Shown in pieces: positions 17,770-25,930 of a DNA stretch of 48,597 bases. Where the stretch lies: NCBI GenBank assembly GCA_017524595.1, contig JAFXVI010000029.1, forward strand, positions 1 to 48,597, read 5' to 3'. The notes beneath the pieces were generated by a model, which ran no database searches, was not told where the DNA came from, and saw only the letters and a program-made list of their open reading frames with translations. Every line of letters starts with the position of its first letter. Positions within the stretch are counted from its first letter, which is position 1. The translations under genes and the position numbers were made by a program. This DNA comes from Lachnospiraceae bacterium (lineage in GTDB: Bacteria; Bacillota; Clostridia; Lachnospirales; Lachnospiraceae).

Positions 17770-18900
17770 ATGAGGATACAAAATCAAAATTCCAATCTGA
17801 TAAATTCTCTATACTCCCAGTCTGTAAAACGAAACGGAATGTCTGCTGCTTCAGGAGGCTTTAAAAGTTCTGCCCAAAGTTCGGGAAATGACCTTTATTC
17901 AGGGTGGAGCACAGGTACTGCCAATCTTGATATAAACAGCAAAACGTCCGTCAGGAAGCAGATGCAGGATCAGCTGCGAAATCTGTTTGAGAAGGAACGC
18001 GCCAAGACCTCCCCCCTGTTTAGTGAGGATAAAGATCCGGTAAACGGCGCCGACAAGGAAGAGGATAAGGAAGATAAGCTGCTAAACAGTGGTAAGATAT
18101 ATAATTTCAAGGAAGTATCAAACAAAATAATGCGTGCCAAGACTTCGGTAAGTGCAGGTCAGGCTTTGGTAGCGGCCAAGAGGAAGATAAGCGAGATCAA
18201 GCGTAAGCTTGCTTCCTCGGATGGCGACAGTGATGAGCTTCAGATGGCTCTTACACATGCAAGGAAGATGGAAGTCGTTGCGGAGCGCAAGAAGAATAAC
18301 CTGCAGCTCGAGGAACTGGTAAAGAATACTCAGAAACGCGATGAACTTCTTAAGAAGATGGAAGATTCTTCATCAATGAAAGCCGGGGAATATGAGGCTG
18401 TAAAGGATGAGATACTTGACAGGCAGCTCGAACACATTGATGAACAGTCTGAGATCATGAAGGAAGAGGCTGCGAAAATGCAGGAGGAGATGTCACAGAA
18501 GATAGAAGAAAACGAAGAAGAGATGATGGAGCAGATGAGCAACTTCATTGATGAGATGAGCGATGAAGAGAGCGAGATGCTGCGTAAGATGTCAGAAATG
18601 GTCGATGCCATGGAGGCGGTAGATCCGCATATGAGTAAAGAAACTCTTGACAAGCTTAAGTTAAAGCACCGGCTGTCAGAACAGAAGGCCCTTATGAAAG
18701 CTGATATGGATTACCTTAAGGATGTATTTAAGCATCTGGATGGAAGGAGCGCAGCCGGAATGTCCGGTATGAATGGCGGTGTATCTTTGAGTTCGATGAC
18801 ATCTGTAGGAATGGCTTCCGTGGCTTTTTCAGGAGCTGTATCGGTGTCTGCTGATACTGGTGGAGATGCTCCCTCACCGTCGGTTGACGTGTCGGTATGA
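17770..18900 (+). CDS. Met/Glu-rich coiled-coil protein, unknown function
   Basis: This 376-residue soluble protein has a Ser/Asn-rich start (about 1-60), a charged low-complexity stretch near 80-100, and a long coiled coil from about 120 to 320. Residues 210-290 are extremely rich in Met and Glu (EEMSQKIEENEEEMMEQMSN). The tail is Gly/Ser/Val-rich. There is no signal peptide or catalytic motif. GGAGGT (17758-17763) is 6 bases before ATG 17770; an upstream in-frame ATG at 17752 is less likely. Before the IS arrived it lay about 100 bases from the ZorB-like gene, so it may have belonged to the same unit; this is inference. A flagellum-associated role is another possibility. Confidence 0.8.
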   Translation: MRIQNQNSNLINSLYSQSVKRNGMSAASGGFKSSAQSSGNDLYSGWSTGTANLDINSKTSVRKQMQDQLRNLFEKERAKTSPLFSEDKDPVNGADKEEDKEDKLLNSGKIYNFKEVSNKIMRAKTSVSAGQALVAAKRKISEIKRKLASSDGDSDELQMALTHARKMEVVAERKKNNLQLEELVKNTQKRDELLKKMEDSSSMKAGEYEAVKDEILDRQLEHIDEQSEIMKEEAAKMQEEMSQKIEENEEEMMEQMSNFIDEMSDEESEMLRKMSEMVDAMEAVDPHMSKETLDKLKLKHRLSEQKALMKADMDYLKDVFKHLDGRSAAGMSGMNGGVSLSSMTSVGMASVAFSGAVSVSADTGGDAPSPSVDVSV

Positions 18901-18919
18901 CGATACAAAGATGATCGTT

Positions 18920-18934
18920 ATAAGCTGAGCTTAT
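18920..18934. other. Short palindrome upstream of cysK
   Basis: ATAAGCT and AGCTTAT flank a single G. It lies 24 bases before the -35 box of the cysK promoter and could be an operator; there is no T-run, so it is not a terminator. Confidence 0.3.
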
Positions 18935-18957
18935 TACAGATGATAGATAATGGGTAT

Positions 18958-18986
18958 TTGCCAAGACGGCTGCATGAGGTTATAGT
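18958..18986 (+). promoter_or_regulatory. Sigma-A promoter of cysK
   Basis: TTGCCA (18958-18963) and TATAGT (18981-18986) are spaced by exactly 17 bases, 39 bases before the start codon. Confidence 0.6.
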
Positions 18987-19024
18987 GAACGTAATAAATC
19001 CATTTAAGAAAGGAAGGAACGATC

Positions 19025-19957
19025 ATGGCAAATATCTATAAAGGAACATTAGGTTTGGTCGGCAATACGCCGCTTGTTGAGGTTACAAATATTGAAAAGG
19101 ATCTTGGACTCGAGGCGACTGTGCTTGTGAAGCTTGAATACTTCAATCCCGCAGGCAGCGTTAAGGATCGTATCGCCAAGGCGATGATAGAGGATGCGGA
19201 AGATAAGGGACTGCTTAAGGAAGGTTCTGTGATCATTGAGCCCACATCGGGAAATACCGGAATAGGACTTGCTGCCATAGCGGCTGCCAAGGGTTATCGC
19301 ATAATCCTTACGATGCCGGAGACCATGAGCGTTGAGAGAAGGAGTATTCTTAAGAGCTATGGAGCCGAGATCGTTCTTACGGAAGGTTCAAAGGGAATGA
19401 AGGGTGCCATCGCGAAAGCCGATGAACTGGCTAAGGAGATTCCCGGAAGCTTTATTCCCGGACAGTTCGTAAATCCCGCCAATCCTGCCATACATAAGGC
19501 TACGACAGGTCCTGAGATATGGAAGGATACGGACGGAAAGGTTGATATATTCATTTCGGGTGTAGGTACCGGTGGAACGGTAACGGGAACAGGAGAATAT
19601 TTGAAGGAACAGAAGCCTGATGTCAAGGTGGTTGCGTTAGAGCCGGAAGACTCGCCGGTTCTTTCAGAGGGAAGAGCAGGAGCACACAAGATACAGGGTA
19701 TAGGAGCCGGTTTTGTTCCTGATGTGCTCAATACCAAGGTTTATGATGAGATATTTAAGGCAGCTAATGAGGATGCATTTAAGGCGGCTAAGCTTCTTGC
19801 AAAGAAGGAAGGAATATCGGTAGGCATATCATCCGGAGCCGCTCTGCATGCAGCGATAGAATATGCCAAGAAGCTGGAAAATAAGGGCAAAACTATAGTT
19901 GCTCTGCTTCCTGACAGTGGAGACAGATATTATTCTACAGCTTTATTTACAGAATAA
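19025..19957 (+). CDS. cysK: Cysteine synthase A (O-acetylserine sulfhydrylase)
   Basis: A PLP enzyme that makes L-cysteine from O-acetylserine and sulfide. The 310-residue protein has the PLP lysine K47 in [10 protein letters not shown], the substrate loop [12 protein letters not shown], the glycine-rich phosphate-binding loop [15 protein letters not shown], and the conserved end [15 protein letters not shown]. Length is normal. It is transcribed alone from a good promoter and ends in a strong terminator. No T-box or S-box leader is visible. A cystathionine or O-phosphoserine substrate is less likely given the motif set. Confidence 0.96.
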   Translation: MANIYKGTLGLVGNTPLVEVTNIEKDLGLEATVLVKLEYFNPAGSVKDRIAKAMIEDAEDKGLLKEGSVIIEPTSGNTGIGLAAIAAAKGYRIILTMPETMSVERRSILKSYGAEIVLTEGSKGMKGAIAKADELAKEIPGSFIPGQFVNPANPAIHKATTGPEIWKDTDGKVDIFISGVGTGGTVTGTGEYLKEQKPDVKVVALEPEDSPVLSEGRAGAHKIQGIGAGFVPDVLNTKVYDEIFKAANEDAFKAAKLLAKKEGISVGISSGAALHAAIEYAKKLENKGKTIVALLPDSGDRYYSTALFTE

Positions 19958-19995
19958 ATACTATGTTTTAGGAAAATTTTATAAAATAGTATTTG

Positions 19996-20022
19996 CGCCG
20001 GGTAGAGATACCCGGCGTTTTG
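19996..20022 (+). terminator. Intrinsic terminator after cysK
   Basis: A 9-bp perfect stem CGCCGGGTA (19996-20004) / TACCCGGCG (20009-20017) with a GAGA loop is followed by TTTT. Confidence 0.9.
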
Positions 20023-20053
20023 TGATAAAATTAAATATTAAGGAGAAGGGATC

Positions 20054-21760
20054 ATGTTTTTGAGTGAAGAGTTAAACAATTATCTGCAGTATCTCTTTAA
20101 GGCAGCAGCCGATGAGAAGCTTGACGCTGATTCCTATAAGGACATATGCACTTATCTTAATGTTTCCAAGATGTATTATGATATGGATCTTGGCGGTGAG
20201 GAGCGTTACAGGGACAGCCGCACAGGTAATCTTGTTATGGCTGAAAAGGAGAACGACGGCAAGATAATACTGTATGATAATGGGGAAGAAACAGAACTTA
20301 AGCTTACATATCCTTACTATTATTACGGACATGAATATGTCCACGCATATATCGAATTCCCTCCCGGAGTGAAAGAAGAAGAACTTGACCATGAAATTCT
20401 TAAGTTCTTCGCAGATACGGTGTATCTTCTTGCAAGCCGCAGGAACATGCGCTATATGCTTGACTTTGCGGAGACCATGGATGCTCTCACGGGTATCCCC
20501 AATATTATATATATGAGGCGGCAATACATGCAGCGTATACAGAGCGTGCCGCCGCATGAACTTCTTGTTATCTGTGCCAATATCCAGAACTTCAAATATA
20601 TAAATGAGGTCGGCAGCGCAAGGTGCGGTGACGAAGCGATAATACAGTATTCCCACAAGATCGTTAAGTTTATGGCAGAGGATGAGTGCGCCTGCCGTCT
20701 TGGAGGCGATAACTTCGCTATGTTTATTCATAAGGAACACCTTGATGATTTACTGACGAAGCTTAACTACATTGTTCTCAGCAATCTCAAGTATGCCCCG
20801 GACCGGCAATTCGAGCTGTCGGCATGGGTGGGTATATCCGAGATCAAAGAAGGGGATAACAGGCCGATCTTTGCCCGTGTGAATGATGCGACAACAGCAT
20901 GTTATATGGCTAAGAACCGCTTCAAAAGCAAGGTTGTTGTCTTTAATGACGATCTGGCAGAACTGATCAGCCGCGGACATGATATCATTGCCATGTTCCG
21001 CCCTGCCATACGTGACCGGGAATTCCATCCGTTCTTTCAGCCAAAGATCGATATGCGCACAGGAGAACTTAAGGGTTTTGAGGCACTTTGCAGGTGGATG
21101 CATAAGGGCAGGTTTATCTACCCTGATCAGTTTATTCCGGTGCTTGACAGAGAGGGGTTTATTCCCGAACTTGATCTCGTAATATTTAATGAGACCTGCG
21201 CAACGATACGCAAGTGGAAGGATATGGGTCTTACTCCGCCCCGCATTTCTACCAATTTTTCCAAGAAGGATCTTTTCTATCCTGATATAGAGGATAAGAT
21301 CGCTGATATTATAATATACAACGGAGTTACTCCCGATGATCTTGAAATAGAGATAACCGAGAGTGTTAAGGACAACGAATACGATCGACTTATCGATTTT
21401 GTAAGGTCGCTTAAGGCCAAGGGCCTGCACATTTCGATAGATGATTTCGGAACCGGTTATTCCTCGTTGTCTCTCATACATAATATTGATGCTGATGTTA
21501 TCAAGATAGACAAGAGCTTCATAGATATGCTTTCTAATGCAGGGAAGTCCAGGGTTCTCATAGAGAGTATAATAGGTATTGCCGATAATCTTCACATGTC
21601 TACTATCGCCGAGGGAGTGGAAACGGCCGAACAGGGAGCGAATCTGCTCGGGCTTGGATGTCACATAGCCCAGGGATATTACTACAGTAAGCCTGTGCCA
21701 TTTGAGGAAGCGACAGAATATATCAGGAATCCTAAGTTTAAGCCTATAATAGATCAATGA
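20054..21760 (+). CDS. Degenerate GGDEF plus intact EAL: c-di-GMP phosphodiesterase
   Basis: The 568-residue cytoplasmic protein has an N-terminal region of unknown fold (1-140), a GGDEF-like domain (about 145-310) and an EAL domain (about 325-565). The cyclase signature is GGDNF at 217-221, so synthesis of c-di-GMP is doubtful. The EAL domain keeps all key residues: E343 in FEALCRW, Asn in STNFS, Glu in EITES, the Asp pair in DDFGTGYSS, Lys in IKIDKSF, Glu in EGVET and Gln in QGYYYSKP. It should hydrolyse c-di-GMP, perhaps with the degenerate GGDEF as a GTP-binding activator. AAGGAG precedes the start; it stands alone between two terminators. Confidence 0.92.
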   Translation: MFLSEELNNYLQYLFKAAADEKLDADSYKDICTYLNVSKMYYDMDLGGEERYRDSRTGNLVMAEKENDGKIILYDNGEETELKLTYPYYYYGHEYVHAYIEFPPGVKEEELDHEILKFFADTVYLLASRRNMRYMLDFAETMDALTGIPNIIYMRRQYMQRIQSVPPHELLVICANIQNFKYINEVGSARCGDEAIIQYSHKIVKFMAEDECACRLGGDNFAMFIHKEHLDDLLTKLNYIVLSNLKYAPDRQFELSAWVGISEIKEGDNRPIFARVNDATTACYMAKNRFKSKVVVFNDDLAELISRGHDIIAMFRPAIRDREFHPFFQPKIDMRTGELKGFEALCRWMHKGRFIYPDQFIPVLDREGFIPELDLVIFNETCATIRKWKDMGLTPPRISTNFSKKDLFYPDIEDKIADIIIYNGVTPDDLEIEITESVKDNEYDRLIDFVRSLKAKGLHISIDDFGTGYSSLSLIHNIDADVIKIDKSFIDMLSNAGKSRVLIESIIGIADNLHMSTIAEGVETAEQGANLLGLGCHIAQGYYYSKPVPFEEATEYIRNPKFKPIIDQ

Positions 21761-21776
21761 TGATATTCTTATAAGG

Positions 21777-21800
21777 AAGGCCGTCTTCGACGGCCTTATT
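21777..21800 (+). terminator. Terminator hairpin after the EAL gene
   Basis: AAGGCCGTC (21777-21785) pairs perfectly with GACGGCCTT (21789-21797); the tail is AT-rich but short of Ts. Confidence 0.65.
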
Positions 21801-21848
21801 AACATATTACGTTAATTTCCGAAACGGTAACAGATAAGAGAAAGAAAT

Positions 21849-22697
21849 ATGGCGGAAAATGATGATATCAAGAGAGTTATAATCCTTGATGAGAAGAAAA
21901 AGAATAATGAACCGGTAGATGAAGATGCTGCTCAGGAACTGCTCGAGGAGCTTAATAAATTTGCTGATGATGAAGACGACGGGCAAGAGCGTGTTGTTAC
22001 AGGTGTAACACGTATCCGTATAAAGAAGCGCAGAAAGTTAAGTAAACTTAAGAAGCATCTTATCATATTGGCGGCATCTCTTGTTGTGTTAATAACAGTG
22101 GTGATAATAGCAATGACCGGAGTAACCAATAATTACCGCGTACCCGTGACCGTATACGAGGAATATCTAAATAAGCCGGTCTATGACGGGGAGGAATTAA
22201 GCTATGCTTACGGTAACGGTCTTGCACAGCGGAGATTGAAGAAATTAAGGCAGTTGCTGAGAGAAACAACGGACACCTATACTGAAGGACTTAATGCCTC
22301 GGTGTATGAGAGTGAACAGGCATATGAGTCCAATCGGAAGGAGTATGGGGATGATTTCAGCTTTTTGGTAAAGATAGACAGTGCTGTGCCGCTTAACCAT
22401 GCCGAACTTGTAAGCCTTAATAATGATTTTACAGGAATAGTAAGAGATATCGGCAGTTCGAGTCTTGTACGTTCTGGAAGCGGGGAGCTTACGATGGCAG
22501 TGGTGGATCTGACATCTTATCTTGAAAATGCAAGGATCACCAGGGGATACCGGCTGTACTGTACCAGAACGGTATCGTATTCGGGTGCTGATGGTCCGGC
22601 TGTGGAAACCGGCAAAATGGAATTTATTGTGGTAAAGCTTAACGGCCGGTGGATAATGTGGGATAAGATATATGATATTCTTCGCCTTTCTTATTGA
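21849..22697 (+). CDS. Single-pass membrane protein, unknown function
   Basis: This 282-residue protein starts with an acidic cytoplasmic part (1-55), then a basic patch (RIRIKKRRKLSKLKKHL) and one membrane helix (about 70-90). The remaining 190 residues lie outside the membrane and contain YEEYLNKPVYDGEELSY and a C-terminal part that resembles a small alpha/beta fold (FIVVKLNGRWIMWDKIYDIL). The layout suits an anchored envelope protein. I do not recognise the family. The ribosome binding site is only purine-rich (AAGAGAAAG). It lies between two hairpin terminators. Confidence 0.8.
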   Translation: MAENDDIKRVIILDEKKKNNEPVDEDAAQELLEELNKFADDEDDGQERVVTGVTRIRIKKRRKLSKLKKHLIILAASLVVLITVVIIAMTGVTNNYRVPVTVYEEYLNKPVYDGEELSYAYGNGLAQRRLKKLRQLLRETTDTYTEGLNASVYESEQAYESNRKEYGDDFSFLVKIDSAVPLNHAELVSLNNDFTGIVRDIGSSSLVRSGSGELTMAVVDLTSYLENARITRGYRLYCTRTVSYSGADGPAVETGKMEFIVVKLNGRWIMWDKIYDILRLSY

Positions 22698-22783
22698 ACA
22701 CAGGAGAGGATCTTAAGGCGAATAACCGTCTCGATATTTTGCGGAAAAACTGTATGGACGAATCGGTAATGCAGAACATATGC

Positions 22784-22820
22784 AATCCCTGTGGATATTT
22801 TTATACACAGGGATTTTTTT
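22784..22820 (+). terminator. Strong intrinsic terminator before potA
   Basis: AATCCCTGTG (22784-22793) pairs with CACAGGGATT (22806-22815), followed by a run of Ts through 22820. It ends the preceding unit. Confidence 0.85.
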
Positions 22821-22849
22821 GTAGAAGTAAGAGTTCAATTATGGTACGA

Positions 22850-22855
22850 TATAAT
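22850..22855 (+). promoter_or_regulatory. Possible -10 box of the pot operon
   Basis: A perfect TATAAT lies 20 bases before the potA start and just after a terminator. There is no clear -35 box, so the call is weak. Confidence 0.3.
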
Positions 22856-22874
22856 CTGCACGGAGGAATGAGGG

Positions 22875-24323
22875 ATGAATGAGAACAAGACTATAATAAG
22901 GCTTAACAATATAAGAAAAACCTATGACGGCAAAACAAATGTCATAGAAGAATTGAGCCTTGATATAAATGAGGGAGAATTTGTTACTCTTCTTGGCCCG
23001 TCCGGATGCGGCAAGACCACTATCCTTCGCATGATAGGCGGTTTTGATAAGCCCACGTCGGGAGAGATACTGCTTGACGATAAAGATATATCCGAGCTTC
23101 CGGCCAATGAGCGGCCTGTAAATACGGTATTTCAGAAGTATGCTTTGTTTCCGCATTTAAATGTCTATGATAATATCGCATTCGGTCTGAAGCTTCAAAA
23201 GCTGCCGAAGGATGAGATAAATAAAAGGGTACAGACCGTTCTTGAACTTGTTGATCTTGAAGGGTTTGAAAAGAGGAGTGTTACGACATTATCGGGGGGA
23301 CAGCAGCAGCGTATTGCAATAGCAAGGGCCGTAGTGAACGAACCGAGGGTACTGCTGCTTGATGAGCCGTTAAGTGCTCTTGATTACAAGATGCGCAAGG
23401 AGATGCAGATCGAGCTTAAGAATATGCATAAGCGTCTGGGTATAACCTTTGTCTTTGTCACGCATGATCAGGAAGAAGCGCTAACCATGTCTGATAAGAT
23501 AGTTGTTATGGCAGATGGGAAGGTTCAGCAGGTTGGCACGCCGGAGGAGATATACAATGAGCCGGCTAATGTTTTCGTGGCTGACTTTATCGGTGAAAGT
23601 AACATATTTAACGGGGTTATGACCGGAAAAATGAAGGCATCTTTTGCCGGAGCAGAGTTTGTCTGTGTCGATGATTATGAAACCGGAAAGAAGATAGAGG
23701 CGGTTATCCGTCCGGAAGATGTTGTTGTCGTTAAACCCGGAGAAGGACAGCTTACCGGAGAGGTTACAAGCGCGGACTTTAAGGGGACGTTTTATATAAT
23801 GTTTGTTCAGTGCGGACAGTATGAGATGGAGGTCCACTGTCTTGCCCACTATAAGCCGGGTACGATGGTCGGGCTGTCTGTCCTGCCCGACAATATTCAT
23901 ATAATACCTTATGACACGACGATCAATAATTTCCACGGCATAATAGACGGATTTGTGGATGGCAAGGGTCTGTATCTTGTGTTCACGGATTTTGCCATGT
24001 TTGTGGATGCGCATCATCTGTATCCATTTTCAAGGGTATCAAAGGGCCGGCTTGTTGATGAAAACGGAGAGCATATAGATTTCCAAGGCAGGGAAGTGAT
24101 AGCTTTCTTCCAGCCTGAAGACGGTGATATGTCCGATGATGAGAAAGAAGGAGATGTTGTCGGGAAGATCGTATCCTTCTACTATATAGGCGATCATTAC
24201 AGTTATACGATAAGGTCTGATCATGAGATCGACTATGTTGTTGATGATGAGGATCTTTGGAACCAGGATGATATAGTCAGTGTAATTCTTCCCAGAAACA
24301 AGATGAAATACAGGCTTAAATAG
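22875..24323 (+). CDS. potA: Spermidine/putrescine ABC transporter ATP-binding protein, extended
   Basis: PotA is the ATPase that powers polyamine uptake through PotBC. Motifs are intact: Walker A GPSGCGKTT near residue 41, signature LSGGQQQR near 139, Walker B LLLDEPLSALD near 160 and the switch His in VTHDQ. The protein has 482 residues, about 100 more than usual. After a first TOBE domain (about 280-352) comes a second, related beta-rich part ending DIVSVILPRNKMKYRL, with an acidic spacer (EDGDMSDDEKEGD) between. The extension may be a regulatory site. GGAGG is 8 bases from ATG 22875. The genes are in the order ABCD and are close or overlapping. Confidence 0.93.
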   Translation: MNENKTIIRLNNIRKTYDGKTNVIEELSLDINEGEFVTLLGPSGCGKTTILRMIGGFDKPTSGEILLDDKDISELPANERPVNTVFQKYALFPHLNVYDNIAFGLKLQKLPKDEINKRVQTVLELVDLEGFEKRSVTTLSGGQQQRIAIARAVVNEPRVLLLDEPLSALDYKMRKEMQIELKNMHKRLGITFVFVTHDQEEALTMSDKIVVMADGKVQQVGTPEEIYNEPANVFVADFIGESNIFNGVMTGKMKASFAGAEFVCVDDYETGKKIEAVIRPEDVVVVKPGEGQLTGEVTSADFKGTFYIMFVQCGQYEMEVHCLAHYKPGTMVGLSVLPDNIHIIPYDTTINNFHGIIDGFVDGKGLYLVFTDFAMFVDAHHLYPFSRVSKGRLVDENGEHIDFQGREVIAFFQPEDGDMSDDEKEGDVVGKIVSFYYIGDHYSYTIRSDHEIDYVVDDEDLWNQDDIVSVILPRNKMKYRLK

Positions 24324-24338
24324 CGGGAGGATATTATA

Positions 24339-25133
24339 TTGAGCAGATACAGATTTGACAGAAAACAACTGGTCCTTCCATATCTTATTTACCTTATCCT
24401 GTTTGTGGTAATGCCGCTGCTGGTTGTTTTGTATTATGGTTTTACAGATGATCAGGGGCACATATCGTTTACCAATTTTGCATCATTTTTTACCAACAGT
24501 AAGATGATGGGGACTCTTGTGTATTCACTGGTCATAGCCGTTATGGTCACGGTCATATGTCTGTTGCTTGCATATCCTGTCGCTTATATCCTTGCAAAAG
24601 GGGAATATGCAAGAAAGCATTCGTTTCTCATGGTATTTGTTCTCCCTATGTGGATCAATTTTACGCTGCGTATTACTGCTCTTAAAGAGATACTTACCCT
24701 TCTTGAAGGTAATCTTGCGTTTCATCCGTTCATGAATACCGTTATCTGTATGGTTTATGATTTTCTGCCGTTTATGATCATGCCTTTGTTCAATTCGCTT
24801 ACCAAGCTGGATAAATCAATGATAGAAGCAGGTTATGATCTCGGGGCGGATTTCCCGAAGGTTCTGACGAAAGTAATCCTTCCGTTATCTGTACCGGGAA
24901 TAATCAGCGGCGTTACTATGGTATTTCTGCCTGCGATGACGAATTATGTAGTACTTGACATGGTATATAACAGTACATACATAATGGGTTCTCTTATCGG
25001 CAGTTACTTTAGTTCGTACGACTGGAACAATGGGTCGCTTATCTCTGCTATCCTTCTTATGTTTATCGGTTTCCTGACGATAATTACGGATAAGATAGTA
25101 TCAAAAGAAGAAGGGGAGGAGGTACGCATATGA
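24339..25133 (+). CDS. potB: Polyamine ABC transporter permease PotB
   Basis: One of two permeases forming the polyamine channel. The 264-residue sequence shows six hydrophobic segments, the first after a basic start, and the permease EAA loop MIEAGYDLGADFPKVLTKVI. Translation starts at TTG 24339, with GGGAGG 8 bases before it. No ATG fits better in this frame. The stop overlaps the start of potC by four bases (ATGA), so the two are coupled. Confidence 0.93.
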   Translation: MSRYRFDRKQLVLPYLIYLILFVVMPLLVVLYYGFTDDQGHISFTNFASFFTNSKMMGTLVYSLVIAVMVTVICLLLAYPVAYILAKGEYARKHSFLMVFVLPMWINFTLRITALKEILTLLEGNLAFHPFMNTVICMVYDFLPFMIMPLFNSLTKLDKSMIEAGYDLGADFPKVLTKVILPLSVPGIISGVTMVFLPAMTNYVVLDMVYNSTYIMGSLIGSYFSSYDWNNGSLISAILLMFIGFLTIITDKIVSKEEGEEVRI

Positions 25134-25930
25134 GAAAAAATGGACAGCATATGATAATATGGCTGGTACTTGCTTTTCTGTACCTTCCTATACTAATCCT
25201 TACATTTTACAGCTTCACAAGTTCAACAATGATAGGCTCCGTGAGGGAATTTTCAGTTGAAAATTATATAACGCTGTTCACCGAACCTGCGTTAAGGGCG
25301 ATGATGTTCGGAACCCTGTCCTTAGCCGTAGTGGTGGCTTTGATCTCAGTGCTTTTGGGAAGCGCCGGAGCTATTGGCGCCTTTTACTCAAAGAAGGGTG
25401 TGCAAAGGACGGTGGAGTTCTTTAATGAAGTTCCGGTTGTAAATGCGGATGTTGTGACGGGATTCTCAATCTGTATTTTTATGATAGTATTACTACATAT
25501 GGACAAGGATACCTATATTCCTCTCGTTATAGCGCAGACTGCGTTATGTACGCCCTTTGTATATCTGTCAGTCATGCCCAGGCTTAAGCAGATGGACAAT
25601 TCGCTGTATGAAGCCGCACTTGATCTTGGATGCACTCCGGCGCAGGCATTAAGACGGGTCGTTATACCGCAGATCAGGCCCGGAATAGTATCCGGATTTA
25701 TGACTGCTATTACTCTTTCACTGGATGACTACTTTATTGCCACATATACCAAACCGGCAACTTTTGACACTATAAGCACCTATGTCGTTAATGCTACACG
25801 CGGGGCGCAGACCAGTATCAAGACAGCGTTATGGGCTCTTTCGGCAGTGATGTTTGTGATTGTTGTAGCAGTGGTAATGGCTGCCAACATGAAAAGAGCA
25901 GGTACAGGGGAGGAGGACTTGAGGATATGA
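25130..25930 (+). CDS. potC: Polyamine ABC transporter permease PotC
   Basis: The second permease of the transporter, 266 residues and about six membrane segments. It has the EAA-type coupling loop LYEAALDLGCTPAQALRRVV and the conserved ending LSLDDYFIATYTK. The start ATG overlaps the potB stop, and its own stop overlaps the potD start. Confidence 0.94.
   Translation: MRKNGQHMIIWLVLAFLYLPILILTFYSFTSSTMIGSVREFSVENYITLFTEPALRAMMFGTLSLAVVVALISVLLGSAGAIGAFYSKKGVQRTVEFFNEVPVVNADVVTGFSICIFMIVLLHMDKDTYIPLVIAQTALCTPFVYLSVMPRLKQMDNSLYEAALDLGCTPAQALRRVVIPQIRPGIVSGFMTAITLSLDDYFIATYTKPATFDTISTYVVNATRGAQTSIKTALWALSAVMFVIVVAVVMAANMKRAGTGEEDLRI

Noticed and set aside
17554..17787. N-terminal extension of the transposase
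   Set aside because: It passes beyond the IS right end, has no family similarity, and a good ribosome binding site supports ATG 17553.
13471..18900. A complete Zorya defence system
   Set aside because: ZorC, ZorD and ZorE are not present in the window, so the name cannot be applied.
18901..19024. S-box or T-box leader of cysK
   Set aside because: The leader from the predicted start point is only about 30 bases, too short for either element.
20750..21805. 351-codon antisense open frame
   Set aside because: It lies opposite the EAL gene and its composition follows the complementary codons; no motif or ribosome binding site. The same applies to the 237-codon antisense frame at 33560-34273.
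22694..22882. Small open frame of 62 codons before potA
   Set aside because: It runs through a perfect terminator hairpin and overlaps both neighbours, with no ribosome binding site.
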